In this document: in pieces, positions 54,501-64,000 of the stretch
Position numbering within the stretch: the stretch's first letter is position 1
How the letters are laid out: every line of letters begins with the position of its first letter
Assembly (NCBI GenBank): GCA_008012115.1
Contig: SSEB01000008.1
Span: 186,001-250,000 of the forward strand
Direction: 5' to 3'
Origin: Nevskiaceae bacterium
GTDB taxonomy: Bacteria; Pseudomonadota; Gammaproteobacteria; Nevskiales; Nevskiaceae
DNA: 64,000 nucleotides
Notes under the pieces: generated by a model
What the model was told of the DNA's origin: nothing
Databases searched by the model: none
What the model saw: only the letters and a program-made list of their open reading frames with translations
Made by a program: the position numbers and the translations under genes

Positions 54501-54614
54501 GCCACCCGCTGTTGCCCTTCAGCTCATCCGTTTAGTTTATATTTATTAAACGAATTTATATTCGACATATAAATAAAAACAATTCCGTCTCGCCCATCGG
54601 CAAGAGCGGGTGGC
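54501..54614. repeat. 114-bp symmetric AT-core element, copy 6
   Basis: The left end is GCCACCCGCT (54501-54510) and the right end AGCGGGTGGC (54605-54614). The inner GTT is at 54535-54537 and the inner AAC at 54578-54580. Seven G/C occur in the core. The left end extends outward as GGC. The copy lies 109 bp upstream of the fliE sigma-54 promoter; the 158 bp between it and mtnC hold nothing else I can see. Confidence 0.95.
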
Positions 54615-54772
54615 ACTGCGGGGACGACCGCTAGCGCGCCGGGACTTGAGCCCGACGCCGTGCCGTGGCGGCGCCGCTGCAGGAATCGGGCCGCGTGGTT
54701 CAACCGCGGCAAGCCGCCGCAGGACGGAGACCGCGTCGAATCGGCGTCGTCAGGACGGCGCGGTCGCGCCGC

Positions 54773-55453
54773 TCAGGCGTCGAGCGGGACCTGGCTGAAA
54801 TCGTGCGCCGCGCGGTGCGCCGGAAACGGCCGCGCCTGGGCATCGCGCAGCAGCTGGCAGGTGGCCAAACCCGCGGCGCGGGCGGCATCGAGTTCCTCGC
54901 CGATGTCGGAAAGGAACAGCAGCGCGCCCGGCGCGAACCCGGTCTGCGCGGCGATGGCGGCGTAGGACGCGGTCTCGCGCTTGCCGCCGATGCGGGTGTC
55001 GAAATAGCCGGAGAACAGCGGCGTCAGATCGCCGTAGGCGGTGTGGCCGAAGATCAGCTGCTGCGCCTCGACCGAACCCGAGGAGTAGACGTACAGCTTG
55101 AGGCCCTGCGCGTGCCAGCGGCGCAGGTAGTCGGGCGTGTCCGGGTAGACATGGCCCTTGAGTTCGCCGCGCTCGTAGCCGACGCGCCAGATCATGCCCT
55201 GCAGGGCCTTGAGCGGCGTCGCCTTGCGGTCCTCGGCGATCCACTGCTCCAGCACGTCCGCCGCGGCCTCGACATCCAGCGCGCGGCCCACCTCGCGCGA
55301 CAACGCGTCGAGCTGGCGCCGCACCTCGTCATCGCCGGCCTGCGTGCGCAGGAAGGTGCGCAGGTGCGCCTTGGCGTAGGGAAACAGCGTCTGGTGGACG
55401 AAGTCGATCGAGGAGGTGGTTCCTTCGATATCCGTCACGATAGCCTGGATCAC
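54773..55453 (-). CDS. mtnC: Acireductone synthase (enolase-phosphatase E1)
   Basis: MtnC enolises and dephosphorylates the diketone intermediate of methionine salvage. The 226-residue HAD protein begins with the Asp motif [16 protein letters not shown]. It has [17 protein letters not shown] with the second motif, GGKRE with the Lys, and [16 protein letters not shown]. It starts with GTG at 55453 overlapping the mtnD stop (GTGA). Confidence 0.95.
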   Translation of the reverse strand: MIQAIVTDIEGTTSSIDFVHQTLFPYAKAHLRTFLRTQAGDDEVRRQLDALSREVGRALDVEAAADVLEQWIAEDRKATPLKALQGMIWRVGYERGELKGHVYPDTPDYLRRWHAQGLKLYVYSSGSVEAQQLIFGHTAYGDLTPLFSGYFDTRIGGKRETASYAAIAAQTGFAPGALLFLSDIGEELDAARAAGLATCQLLRDAQARPFPAHRAAHDFSQVPLDA

Positions 55454-56001
55454 GCCGCCGCCTCGAAACGCGGGAAATGATCGGCGATGTCGCTGCCGGT
55501 GAAATTGCCGACCCAGCCGTCCGGCGTGGTGAACAGGCGGATGGCCTTGAAGTTGGGCCGCGGCCCCATGTCGAACCAGTGCGTGACATTGGCCGGCAGG
55601 TTGATCAGGTCGCCTTTCGTGCACAGCGTCATGTACACCTTGCCGCCATGGTGGATGTAGAACATGCCCTCGCCGTCGACGAAGAAGCGGATTTCGAAAT
55701 CGGCGTGCGTATGCTCGGCCAGGAACTTGCCGCGCGCCACCTCGCGCTGCGGGTGCTCCGGGTGCATGCTCACCACGTCGATGGACTGGAAACCGTACTT
55801 GGCATTGAGCCGGTCGATGGATTCGCGGTAGGCCGCGATCACCTCGTCCTGGCCGGCGGTGGCGGTAAGCGGCTGGCTGGCTTCCCAGCGCTCGAACTCG
55901 ACGCCGATGGCGCCTAGCGCATCGCGGATGTCCTCGAAGCGGGTCAGCACTTTTTCCGGCTTCTGCGGCGCCTTGTCGGCGTAGATCGTCAGTGTCGTCA
56001 T
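55450..56001 (-). CDS. mtnD: Acireductone dioxygenase
   Basis: MtnD is the cupin metalloenzyme that oxidises acireductone to the methionine keto-acid precursor. The 183-residue protein has the metal motif [12 protein letters not shown] (two His and a Glu) and the fourth ligand in [16 protein letters not shown] lies eight bases before the ATG at 56001. It lies between mtnB and mtnC in one operon. Confidence 0.95.
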   Translation of the reverse strand: MTTLTIYADKAPQKPEKVLTRFEDIRDALGAIGVEFERWEASQPLTATAGQDEVIAAYRESIDRLNAKYGFQSIDVVSMHPEHPQREVARGKFLAEHTHADFEIRFFVDGEGMFYIHHGGKVYMTLCTKGDLINLPANVTHWFDMGPRPNFKAIRLFTTPDGWVGNFTGSDIADHFPRFEAAA

Positions 56002-56003
56002 CG

Positions 56004-56606
56004 TCAGCTCCTCATTTCGCACTCGAACATGAATTCGAGCGCCTCGACCCGGTGCCGCGCCTGCGCCACGGTCTCGCCCCAGGCATAGAGGCCGTGACCG
56101 GCGATCAGGTAGGCCGGCACGCCGGGATTCTGTTTCATGTACGCGTCCACCCGCGCCGCCAGGCGCGGAATGTCCTGGTCGTTGGCAAATACCGGCACCG
56201 TCGCTTCGGCGTCGTGCGTGGTGATGCCCGGCAGCAGCTTGAGCAGTTCGTAGCCGGCCAGGCGCACCGCGTTCAGGCGGCGCGACAGCACGGTATTGGC
56301 GATGGAATGCGTGTGCAGCACGGCGCCGATGGCGGCATCGTGGCGATACAGCTGCGTGTGCAGCAGCGTCTCGTAGGACGCCTTGCGCGTGGCATCCAGC
56401 GGCCGGCCGTCGAGGTCCGCCACCAGGAAACTCTCCGGCGTCAGTTCGCCTTTGTGACCGCCGGAGGCGGTGATCAGCATGCGCTCGGCCGACAGGCGCG
56501 CGGAGAAATTGCCGCCGGTGGCCGGCACCCAGCCGCGCGTGTGGAACAGCCGGCCGGCCTCGATCATGTCGTGGGCGAATTCGGGAATGCGGGCGTCGGC
56601 GGTCAT
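56004..56606 (-). CDS. mtnB: Methylthioribulose-1-phosphate dehydratase
   Basis: MtnB is a zinc-dependent class II aldolase-fold dehydratase of methionine salvage. The 200-residue protein has [14 protein letters not shown], the metal-binding HTHS in [15 protein letters not shown], and [11 protein letters not shown] with the third His. Its stop lies two bases before the mtnD start. mtnA and mtnP are not in the window. Confidence 0.95.
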   Translation of the reverse strand: MTADARIPEFAHDMIEAGRLFHTRGWVPATGGNFSARLSAERMLITASGGHKGELTPESFLVADLDGRPLDATRKASYETLLHTQLYRHDAAIGAVLHTHSIANTVLSRRLNAVRLAGYELLKLLPGITTHDAEATVPVFANDQDIPRLAARVDAYMKQNPGVPAYLIAGHGLYAWGETVAQARHRVEALEFMFECEMRS

Positions 56607-56653
56607 GGCGGCGGCACTGTAAGGCAAGGACCGGGTCGGAACAATGACTGTCG

Positions 56654-58117
56654 TTAGATCAAAAAGATCGCCGCTAGGCCCAGGAAGATGAAGAAGCCCA
56701 TGGTGTCGGTGGTGGCGGTCAGCAGCACGCTGGAGCCCATGATGGGGTCGCGGCCGATGCGCTTGAGCGTGACCGGGATCGCCACGCCGGCCAGGGCCGC
56801 CACCACCAGCTCCAGGATCATGGCGCCGTAGATCACCAGCGACAGCTGCCACTTGCCGTAGAGCAGGTAGGTGGTGAAGCCCAGCGCCGCACCCCACAGG
56901 CTGCCGTTGAGCAGGGCCACCAGGAATTCCTTGACGAAGGTGCGGCGCAACTGCGCCGAGCCGAGCTGGTCCAGCGCCATGGCGCGGATCACCAGCTCCA
57001 TGGTCTGCGTGCCGGTGTTGCCGCCCAGCGAGGCGATGATCGGGATCAGGGTGGCGATGGCGGTGAACTGCGCGATGACGTCGTCGAACACGCCGATCAC
57101 GCGCGACGAGCCGAACGAGGTGACGAGATTGAGCCCCAGCCAGGGCCAGCGGTTGCGGCCGCTCTGCAACACCGGGCCGTAGAGGTCTTCTTCCTTCGAC
57201 AGACCGACCTGGCGCAGACCCTCGCTCTCGGCGCGCTCCTTGACCGCGTCCAGCACCGCATCGACGGTGATGCGGCCCACCACCTGCTGGTGCAGGTTGA
57301 CCACCGGCGCCGACAGCAGGTCGTACTTCTCGAAGGCGTCCACCGCCTCCTTCACCGGATCGTCGGTGAAGAAGAAGGTGATCTCGCGGCTCATGGCCTC
57401 GGCGACGGTCTGCTCGGGCTCGTTGAGCACCAGCTGCTGCAGCGTGATCTTGCCGCGCAGCACGTTGCCGCGGTCGACCACGAAGATGTCGGTGTTCTCA
57501 TCCGGCAGATCGTTCTTGATCCGCCGCAGCAGGCGCTGCACCGCCTCCAGCGTGGCGTCCTCGCGCACGCTGACGTAGTGCAGGTCCATCATCGCGCCGA
57601 CGCTGCCCTCGGGGAACGACAGCGCGGAGCGCACCTCGAACTGCTCGGCGCGGTCGAGGCCGGCCAGCACCGTCGGCGCCACGTCCTCCGGCAGCTCGGC
57701 GACGACGTCGGCAATTTCGTCCGGCTCGAGGTCGCGCACCGCGGCCACGATTTCCTCCGGCCGCATGTCGTCGACCAGGGTCGGCAGCACCGCGTCGGAA
57801 ATCTCCAGCAGCACCGCACCGCGCTGCTCCGGCGCCACCAGGTGCCAGGCCATCGCGCGCGCCTCGGGCGCGAGGCTCTCCAGCACGAAGGCGATGTCGG
57901 CCGGGTGAAAACTGGCCAGCCGCTGCGCCAGGGCCGCCTGCTGCTGGCGGTCCACCAGTTGCGCCACCACGTCCTGTTTCTGCCCCTCGGCGCGGGCCAC
58001 CAGGTCGCGCTCGACCGCCTGCCGTGACAGCAGTTCGATGATCTGCGCGCGCGACTGCTCCAGATGCCGGTGATGCGGTCGGCTGTCGCTGCCCGGATTG
58101 GCGGTGGCTTCCGTCAT
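56654..58117 (-). CDS. mgtE: Magnesium transporter MgtE
   Basis: The protein (about 487 residues) has the MgtE N-domain (superhelical DIAFVLESL, EIVAAVRDLEPDEIADVVAEL repeats), a CBS pair, and a five-helix membrane domain. The membrane domain carries the PIIASLGGNTGTQTMELVIRA signature, which lines the magnesium pathway. The cytosolic domains close the channel when magnesium is high. Two starts are possible, 58117 or 58144; neither has a strong ribosome-binding site. Confidence 0.93.
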   Translation of the reverse strand: MTEATANPGSDSRPHHRHLEQSRAQIIELLSRQAVERDLVARAEGQKQDVVAQLVDRQQQAALAQRLASFHPADIAFVLESLAPEARAMAWHLVAPEQRGAVLLEISDAVLPTLVDDMRPEEIVAAVRDLEPDEIADVVAELPEDVAPTVLAGLDRAEQFEVRSALSFPEGSVGAMMDLHYVSVREDATLEAVQRLLRRIKNDLPDENTDIFVVDRGNVLRGKITLQQLVLNEPEQTVAEAMSREITFFFTDDPVKEAVDAFEKYDLLSAPVVNLHQQVVGRITVDAVLDAVKERAESEGLRQVGLSKEEDLYGPVLQSGRNRWPWLGLNLVTSFGSSRVIGVFDDVIAQFTAIATLIPIIASLGGNTGTQTMELVIRAMALDQLGSAQLRRTFVKEFLVALLNGSLWGAALGFTTYLLYGKWQLSLVIYGAMILELVVAALAGVAIPVTLKRIGRDPIMGSSVLLTATTDTMGFFIFLGLAAIFLI

Positions 58118-58223
58118 ACGTTTGGACTCTTGGACGGCGCCCATGGTAAGGCCGCCCCCATGACAAAGAAACCGCTGCTTCTGCGCATCCTTGCGCCGGC
58201 AGCATCCGGGCATCCTGCCCATC

Positions 58224-58252
58224 AAAAAAGCCCGCACGGAGCGGGCCTTTTT
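58224..58252 (-). terminator. Bidirectional terminator after rpmG
   Basis: GCCCGC (58230-58235) pairs with GCGGGC (58241-58246) around ACGGA, with A-run 58224-58229 on one side and T-run 58248-58252 on the other. It ends the rpmB-rpmG transcript on the minus strand and could also work on the plus strand. Confidence 0.88.
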
Positions 58253-58294
58253 GGATTCCCCGCCTGCGCGGGGATGACGTCCGCTAAGCGGACC

Positions 58295-58468
58295 TCACTT
58301 GATCTTGGCTTCCTTGAACACCACGTGCTTGCGCGCAACAGGGTCGAATTTCTTGAACTCGAACTTGTCCGGCGTGTTCTTGCGGTTCTTGGTGGTGGTG
58401 TAGAAATAGCCCGTGTCGGCGGTGGACACCAGCTTGATCTTTTCGCGGTCTTTCTTCTTGGAGGCCAC
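58295..58468 (-). CDS. rpmG: 50S ribosomal protein L33
   Basis: The 57-residue product begins [20 protein letters not shown] after the initiator and ends FKEAKIK, with [10 protein letters not shown] and [12 protein letters not shown], all L33 features. It lacks the CxxC zinc pairs, so it is the zinc-free form. The start codon is GTG at 58468. It lies three bases downstream of rpmB, the usual pair. Confidence 0.96.
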   Translation of the reverse strand: MASKKKDREKIKLVSTADTGYFYTTTKNRKNTPDKFEFKKFDPVARKHVVFKEAKIK

Positions 58469-58471
58469 GGC

Positions 58472-58708
58472 TTACACCTTCTCGCCGCGGGCGCGGATTT
58501 CAGCCACAACGGCCTCGACGCCCTTCTTGTCGATGATGCGCATGCCGTTGGTCGACACGCGCAGCGAGACGAAGCGCTTCTCGGTCTCGAGCCAGAAGCG
58601 GTGCGTGTGCAGATTCGGCTCGAAACGGCGGCGGCGGCGGTTGTTGGCGTGCGACACCGTATTGCCCACGATCGGGCGCTTGCCGGTGACCTGACAGACT
58701 TTGGACAT
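58472..58708 (-). CDS. rpmB: 50S ribosomal protein L28
   Basis: The 78-residue protein has [24 protein letters not shown] and the normal L28 length. It is the first gene of rpmB-rpmG. Confidence 0.97.
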   Translation of the reverse strand: MSKVCQVTGKRPIVGNTVSHANNRRRRRFEPNLHTHRFWLETEKRFVSLRVSTNGMRIIDKKGVEAVVAEIRARGEKV

Positions 58709-58842
58709 GATTGGAAACCTCGAAAACAGGCGGACCAGCCCATCGGCCGGCTCACAAGGGGGCGCTTTATACCAGCTTTGGCCTTGGCGAGGCAAGCCTC
58801 GCGGCACTGTCCGGCGCGCGCCGGAGCGGGCAGAATGCCGCC

Positions 58843-59451
58843 ATGACACGCGCACGCAAAACCGCCACGGCCGCAAAAGCGCCGTCGCGCAAGCCGGCGA
58901 AACGGCCCTCCGCCACGCCGCCGGAGCCGCGCGAAGCCCTGCTTGAAGCCGGCCTGCGCCTGCTGGCCGGCGGTCTGCCTTCGGCCCGCCTGACGCCGCG
59001 CGACGTCGCTGCCGAGGCCGGCCTGCGCACGCAGCAGTTCAACCGCCTCTTCCCGGATTTCGGCGACTACCTGGCGGGCGTTCAGCGCCGCCTCAGCGAG
59101 CAGGTGCGCGCCGACACGCTCAAGGTCATCGCCCGCAAGGTGCCGGGTCTCGACCTGGTGCGCCAGGGCATCACCGCCTACCTGGACGCCATCCTGCAGC
59201 GGCCGGCCCTGATCGAAATCTCGCTGTCCATGCGCCATCACCCGGCCTGCCAGCAGGTCACGCGCGAGCGTGCCAGCAGCATGGTGATGCTGGCGACCCT
59301 GCAACTGAAAATGGCCGGCGTCGCCAACGCCGAAGGGCTGGGCCGCCTGGGCATGGCGATGCTGTTCGAGATCGCGCAGGCGGAGTTCGAGGCACGGCGC
59401 ATGCTGCCGGATTTCCGCCACACCATCGACGCCTACTTCCTGCGCTCCTGA
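58843..59451 (+). CDS. TetR-like transcriptional regulator (first of a tandem pair)
   Basis: The 202-residue protein has a basic Lys/Ala-rich N-terminal tail and then a TetR-type helix-turn-helix ([36 protein letters not shown]). An all-helical C-terminal ligand domain follows. The inducer is unknown. A second TetR-like gene starts nine bases after its stop. The pair may regulate each other or form a heterodimer. Confidence 0.78.
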   Translation: MTRARKTATAAKAPSRKPAKRPSATPPEPREALLEAGLRLLAGGLPSARLTPRDVAAEAGLRTQQFNRLFPDFGDYLAGVQRRLSEQVRADTLKVIARKVPGLDLVRQGITAYLDAILQRPALIEISLSMRHHPACQQVTRERASSMVMLATLQLKMAGVANAEGLGRLGMAMLFEIAQAEFEARRMLPDFRHTIDAYFLRS

Positions 59452-59459
59452 GCCCACCG

Positions 59460-60041
59460 ATGGCCGCCAAGAAATCTGCCCCGATCAACACGGCCCGACT
59501 GTTCCGCACGGTCATGCAGATGGCCGAAACGGTGCCCTACGACGAGGCCAGCCTGGCCAAGATCGCGAAAGCCGCCAAGCTGCCGCCGGCGCGGCTGCGC
59601 CGCCAGTATCTCGACTTCACCCACCTGCTGATCGCCGTGCAGCAGTTCTTCCTCGACGGCCTGCGCGACGAGGTGATCAACGCCACCGCGCACTATCCGC
59701 CGGGCCTGGAGCGCGTGCGCTGCGCCACCCTGGCCTTTCTCAACTATTCGCTGAAATGGGGCGGCCTGCGCCGATGGCTGATCCGCGCCCGCCACGATGA
59801 GCCCCTGCTGGCCGAGGGTTTCCGCCGGCAGACCCACTCGTTCGGCCTCGTCATCTCCACCGAGTTTCACGCCCTGGGCTGGCCGTATCCGCTGGCCGCA
59901 TCGCGCATGTACCTCGCTGCGATCCAGGAGGCGGCCCGCCTGGAGCAGGCCAAGGGCGAACCCCTGACCTACGTGCGCGAGGCGATCTGGGACATCGCGC
60001 GCTTCTACACCGGCCAGGTCAAGGCCGGCGTCGCCAGGTAG
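59460..60041 (+). CDS. TetR-like regulator (second of a tandem pair)
   Basis: The 193-residue protein follows the same plan: Lys-rich tail, helix-turn-helix (VPYDEASLAKIAKAAKLPPARLRRQYLDF) given as residues 25-53, and a helical C-terminal domain. The recognition helix is PPARLRRQY. It converges on radC with a four-base gap. Confidence 0.7.
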   Translation: MAAKKSAPINTARLFRTVMQMAETVPYDEASLAKIAKAAKLPPARLRRQYLDFTHLLIAVQQFFLDGLRDEVINATAHYPPGLERVRCATLAFLNYSLKWGGLRRWLIRARHDEPLLAEGFRRQTHSFGLVISTEFHALGWPYPLAASRMYLAAIQEAARLEQAKGEPLTYVREAIWDIARFYTGQVKAGVAR

Positions 60042-60045
60042 CGCG

Positions 60046-60720
60046 CTACAACCAGCCGCGCTCGGCGAACGACGCCGGCGCGCCCTCGCCGATCACCAGG
60101 TGATCCAGCGTGCGCACATCGATAACGGCCAGCGCCGCCTTCAGCTTTTCCGTGAGTGCGCGGTCGGCAGCACTGGGCTCGACGACGCCGGAGGGATGGT
60201 TGTGCGCCAGGATCACCGCCGCCGCGTTGTGGCGCAGCGCCGCCTTGACCACCTCACGCGGATAGACCGCGGCGCCGTCGAGACTGCCGCGCGCCAGTTC
60301 CTCGTAGGCAATCACGCGGTGACGCGTATCGAGAAACAGGATCGCGAACACCTCGTGCGGCAGATCGCGCAGCCGCGATTTCAGGTAATCGCGCGCCGCC
60401 TGCGGGTCGTTCAGCGCATCGCGCTCCGGCAACGCCTCCGCCAGATGGCGCCGCGCCATCTCCAGCACCGCCTGCAGCTGCGCATACTTGGCCTGGCCCA
60501 GGCCCTTCTCCGCGCAGAATGCCTCCTGCGAGGCTTTCAGCAATGCACGAAGGCTGCCGAAATGCGCCAGCAGTTCGCGCGCCAGATCGACCGCGCTCTT
60601 GCCGGCGACGCCGGTGCGCAGAAAGATCGCCAGCAGTTCGGCGTCGGACAATGCCGCCGCGCCGCGCGCCAGCAGTTTCTCGCGCGGACGCTCGTCCTCG
60701 GGCCAGTCGGTGATCGGCAT
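60046..60720 (-). CDS. radC: RadC-family JAB metalloprotease-like protein
   Basis: The 224-residue protein has an N-terminal helix-hairpin-helix ([18 protein letters not shown]). The C-terminal JAB/MPN+ motif is [18 protein letters not shown], with the zinc-binding His-x-His and Asp. Its true function is unresolved despite the name. GGGGAGGAG precedes the ATG. It is divergent from coaBC with 45 bp between starts, the usual gammaproteobacterial arrangement. Confidence 0.95.
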   Translation of the reverse strand: MPITDWPEDERPREKLLARGAAALSDAELLAIFLRTGVAGKSAVDLARELLAHFGSLRALLKASQEAFCAEKGLGQAKYAQLQAVLEMARRHLAEALPERDALNDPQAARDYLKSRLRDLPHEVFAILFLDTRHRVIAYEELARGSLDGAAVYPREVVKAALRHNAAAVILAHNHPSGVVEPSAADRALTEKLKAALAVIDVRTLDHLVIGEGAPASFAERGWL

Positions 60721-60765
60721 GGGCTCCTCCCCTGGCCGGCATCGTAAACCAGCTAAAATGGCCGC

Positions 60766-61983
60766 ATGCAAAACGCCCTCGCCACCCTCGCCGGCCGCCG
60801 CATCCTGCTGGGCGTCACCGGCGGCATCGCCGCCTACAAGGCGGCCGACCTGACGCGCCGCTTCAAGGAAGCCGGCGCCGACGTGCAGGTGGTGATGACC
60901 GCGGGCGCCACCGAATTCGTCGCGCCGCTGACCTTCCAGGCGCTGTCCGGCCGCGAGGTGCGCAGCGCGCTGTTCGACGCCGCGCACGAGGCGGCGATGG
61001 GCCACATCGAACTGGCACGCTGGGCCGACGTCATCGTGATCGCGCCCGCGAGCGCCAACTTCCTCGCGCAGCTCGCGCAGGGCAGCGCCGGCGACCTGCT
61101 GACCACGCTGTGCCTGGCCACCGACCGCCCGATCGCGCTGGCGCCGGCGATGAATCGCCTGATGTGGGGCAACGCGGCGACGCAGGCGAATGTCGCGACG
61201 CTGCGTCAGCGCGGCGTGCACCTCTTCGGCCCCGGCGCCGGCTCGCAGGCCTGCGGCGAAGTCGGCGACGGCCGCATGTGGGAGCCGGTGGAGATCCGCG
61301 CCGCGGTGGCGCAACTGTTCGCGCAGGGGCCGCTGGCCGGCGTGCGCGCAGTGGTCACCGCCGGGCCGACGCGCGAGCCGATCGACCCGGTGCGCGTCAT
61401 CACCAACCGCTCCTCCGGCAAGCAGGGCTACGCCGTGGCGCAGGCGCTGGGCGCGCTGGGCGCGCGCGTGACGCTGGTGTCCGGCCCGACGGCGCTGGCC
61501 GCGCCCGCCGGCGTGCAGCGCATCGACATCGAGACCGCGCAGGACATGCTCGACGCGGCGCTCGACGCGGCAGCGCAAGCCGAGATCTTCGTCGGCACCG
61601 CCGCGGTCGCCGACTACCGCCCGGCCCGCGCCGAGGCGCAGAAGATCAAGAAGAAGGACGCCGCCTTGTCGCTGCCGCTGGAGCGCACCGACGATGTGCT
61701 GAAAGCCGTGCGCGAAAGATTTCCCAGGCTGTTCATGGTCGGCTTCGCCGCCGAGACCGAGAAGCTCGCCGAGCACGCGCAAGGCAAGCTCAAGAACAAG
61801 AAGCTGGACCTGATCGCGGCGAATCTGGTCGGCAACGGCCGCGCCTTCGACCAGGAGGACAATGCCCTGCACCTGTTCTGGCCGGGCGGCGAACAAGAAC
61901 TGGCGCCGGGCTCCAAGACCGCGCTGGCGCGTGAGCTGGCGCAGGTGATCGTACAGCGCTACCGCGAAAAAGCCGGCACCTGA
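60766..61983 (+). CDS. coaBC: Bifunctional phosphopantothenoylcysteine decarboxylase/synthetase
   Basis: The 405-residue protein joins CoaC (flavin-binding [28 protein letters not shown] with the active Asn, CGEVGDGRM with the Cys) to CoaB ([26 protein letters not shown] and [20 protein letters not shown] in separate blocks). It makes phosphopantetheine for coenzyme A. A 114-bp element fills the gap to dut. Confidence 0.97.
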   Translation: MQNALATLAGRRILLGVTGGIAAYKAADLTRRFKEAGADVQVVMTAGATEFVAPLTFQALSGREVRSALFDAAHEAAMGHIELARWADVIVIAPASANFLAQLAQGSAGDLLTTLCLATDRPIALAPAMNRLMWGNAATQANVATLRQRGVHLFGPGAGSQACGEVGDGRMWEPVEIRAAVAQLFAQGPLAGVRAVVTAGPTREPIDPVRVITNRSSGKQGYAVAQALGALGARVTLVSGPTALAAPAGVQRIDIETAQDMLDAALDAAAQAEIFVGTAAVADYRPARAEAQKIKKKDAALSLPLERTDDVLKAVRERFPRLFMVGFAAETEKLAEHAQGKLKNKKLDLIAANLVGNGRAFDQEDNALHLFWPGGEQELAPGSKTALARELAQVIVQRYREKAGT

Positions 61984-62006
61984 GCGTGCACACGGTGCGC
62001 AAAACC

Positions 62007-62120
62007 GCCACCCGCTGTCACCGTTTCGCTGCACCAGCCTGTTATTAAATATATACCTATTTAAATTTCTATTTATTTTTTATAACACCTTTCCCAGGGG
62101 AATCCGCCACAGCGGGTGAC
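62007..62120. repeat. 114-bp symmetric AT-core element, copy 7
   Basis: The left end is GCCACCCGCT (62007-62016) and the right end AGCGGGTGAC (62111-62120). The inner GTT is at 62041-62043 and the inner AAC at 62084-62086. Five G/C occur in the core. TTTCCCAGGGGAAT (62090-62103) lies in the right arm, the mirror of the arm palindrome in copies 1 and 4, so this copy is inverted relative to them. The right end is seven bases from the dut ATG. Confidence 0.95.
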
Positions 62121-62127
62121 ATCAGAA

Positions 62128-62571
62128 ATGCAGAAAATCCAGCTGAAAATCCTCGACCCGCGCGCCCAGGCGCCGGCCTACGCCACCGACGGCGCCGCCG
62201 GTCTCGATCTGCGCGTGGTCGCCGATGCGCCGCAGGTGCTCGAACCCGGCCAGACCGTGCTGCTCAAGACCGGCCTGTCGATCTTCATCGGCAACCCGCA
62301 CCTGGCCGCGGTGATCCTGCCGCGCTCGGGCCTCGGGCATAAGAACGGCATCGTGCTCGGCAACCTCGTCGGCCTGATCGACTCCGACTACCAGGGCGAG
62401 CTGATGGTGAGCTGCTGGAACCGCGGCCAGACCGCGTTCACCATCAACCCCGGCGAGCGCATCGCGCAGCTGGTGTTCGTGCCGGTGGTGCAGGCCGCGT
62501 TCGAAACCGTCACCGAGTTCCACGCCACCGCGCGCGGCACCGGCGGTTTCGGCAGCACCGGCAAGCACTGA
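62128..62571 (+). CDS. dut: dUTP pyrophosphatase
   Basis: Dut hydrolyses dUTP to dUMP. The 147-residue protein has DGAAGLDLR (motif 1), [10 protein letters not shown] (motif 2), [11 protein letters not shown] (motif 3), [11 protein letters not shown] (motif 4) and [10 protein letters not shown] (motif 5). The ATG at 62128 gives the usual start ([11 protein letters not shown]). A GTG at 62116 is in frame but lies inside the element end and adds residues the family lacks. There is no strong ribosome-binding site. Confidence 0.96.
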   Translation: MQKIQLKILDPRAQAPAYATDGAAGLDLRVVADAPQVLEPGQTVLLKTGLSIFIGNPHLAAVILPRSGLGHKNGIVLGNLVGLIDSDYQGELMVSCWNRGQTAFTINPGERIAQLVFVPVVQAAFETVTEFHATARGTGGFGSTGKH

Positions 62572-63447
<876 letters not shown>

Positions 63448-63483
63448 CGCCCGCGGTTCCCGGCCCGATCCAGATCCATCGCG

Positions 63484-64000
63484 ATGACCCCGCACTGGAG
63501 GCTCGTGCTGTGGTGCCTGCTGCTGACCTGGAGCCTGGGCGCGCGCGCTGAAGACGCAGTGCGCGTATTCGCCGCCGCCAGCCTGACCAATGCCCTCAAC
63601 GACATCGGCATGCGGTGGCAGCGGCTCGGCCATCCCCGGCCGAGCCTGGCCTATGCCGCCTCCTCGACACTGGCCAAGCAGATCGATGCCGGCGCCCCCG
63701 TCGATCTTTTCGCCTCGGCCGACCTGTCGTGGATGGAGTACCTCGAGGCGCGCGACCGCGTGCGGCCGGACACGCGCAGCAACCTGGTCGGCAATGCCCT
63801 CGTGCTGATCGCGCCCAAGGGTCACGCCTTCAAGGCCGAGATGCGCGCCGGCTACGACCTCGCCGCCGCTTTCGAGGGGCGGCTATGCACCGGGGAGCCG
63901 GGCATCGTGCCGGTCGGCATCTACGCCCGGCAGAGCCTGGACGCCCTGGGCTGGCTGGCGCCGCTGAGCGGCCGCATCGTCGGCACCGACGATGTGCGCA
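63484..64000 (+). CDS. modA: Molybdate ABC transporter substrate-binding protein (3' end missing)
   Basis: The frame runs from ATG at 63484 past the right edge. It has a signal peptide (cleavage after about LGARA), then VRVFAAASLTNAL, YAASSTLAKQIDAGAPVDLFASAD and CTGEPGIVPVGIYARQ, all typical of ModA. It binds molybdate in the periplasm for the ModBC transporter, which should follow outside the window. Confidence 0.92.
   Translation, partial: MTPHWRLVLWCLLLTWSLGARAEDAVRVFAAASLTNALNDIGMRWQRLGHPRPSLAYAASSTLAKQIDAGAPVDLFASADLSWMEYLEARDRVRPDTRSNLVGNALVLIAPKGHAFKAEMRAGYDLAAAFEGRLCTGEPGIVPVGIYARQSLDALGWLAPLSGRIVGTDDVR

Noticed and set aside
2977..62120. The 114-bp elements as integron attC sites or CRISPR repeats
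   Set aside because: Inner GTT/AAC are in the order opposite to attC core sites, spacing between copies is 5-24 kb with housekeeping genes between, and there are no spacers or cas genes.
62116..62127. GTG start for dut inside the element end
   Set aside because: It adds four residues not seen in the family; ATG at 62128 gives the normal N-terminus.

Overview
The window is 64 kb of GC-rich DNA from a gammaproteobacterium, most likely in or near Nevskiales/Xanthomonadales. The support is the gene content and order: radC-coaBC-dut-argB, mutY-yggX, pyrE next to an exonuclease III/Crc-type gene, a fliEFGHIJK flagellar operon, mtnBDC, and rpmB-rpmG. Most genes are ordinary housekeeping or catabolic genes with strong GC bias.

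Layout. 0-23 kb: a partial c-type haem protein, a PHP-domain lipoprotein, two alpha/beta hydrolases, pyrE/xth/ampG, a GNAT protein, an aldo-keto reductase with phosphoribulokinase, trmB, thiG and thiS divergent around tRNA-Gly, a secreted M4 metalloprotease with PKD repeats, AsmA, mutY-yggX and tRNA-Phe. 23.1-37.8 kb: an island of visibly lower GC behind tRNA-Phe, starting with a broken integrase. It carries a six-gene exopolysaccharide operon on the minus strand (TackOD1-like zinc-ribbon protein, processive GT2, TolC-like channel fused to a glycoside-hydrolase-like domain, HlyD protein, epimerase, glmS). Divergent from it are an EF-hand protein and a GlrK/QseG/GlrR-like two-component system. 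Between the two groups lies an array of TGTC-N10-GACA sites (the known GlrR motif) flanked by two outward sigma-54 promoters. 37.9-46 kb: a degenerate receiver, a DUF4337-like protein, acyl-CoA-binding protein, a serine hydrolase, a GH92 mannosidase, a small MscS channel, a GST-like protein and an MBL-fold protein. 46-54.5 kb: an EAL protein and the flagellar basal-body/export operon. 54.7-64 kb: methionine salvage, mgtE, ribosomal proteins, two TetR-like regulators, radC, coaBC, dut, argB and the start of modA.

The most unusual signal is a family of seven dispersed intergenic elements, each exactly 114 bp, at 2977, 11846, 19196, 43115, 48767, 54501 and 62007. All seven fit one gap-free template: CACCCGCT at positions 3-10, 24 bp, GTT, 40 bp, AAC, 24 bp, AGCGGGTG. 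The 46-bp centre is almost pure A/T (3-7 G/C) in a GC-rich genome. Sequence inside varies a lot but length and symmetry do not vary at all. Every copy lies immediately upstream of, or inside, the 5' end of a gene, and one supplies the start codon of fliK. I know of no described element with this architecture; its function is open (nucleoprotein site, promoter module or miniature mobile element).
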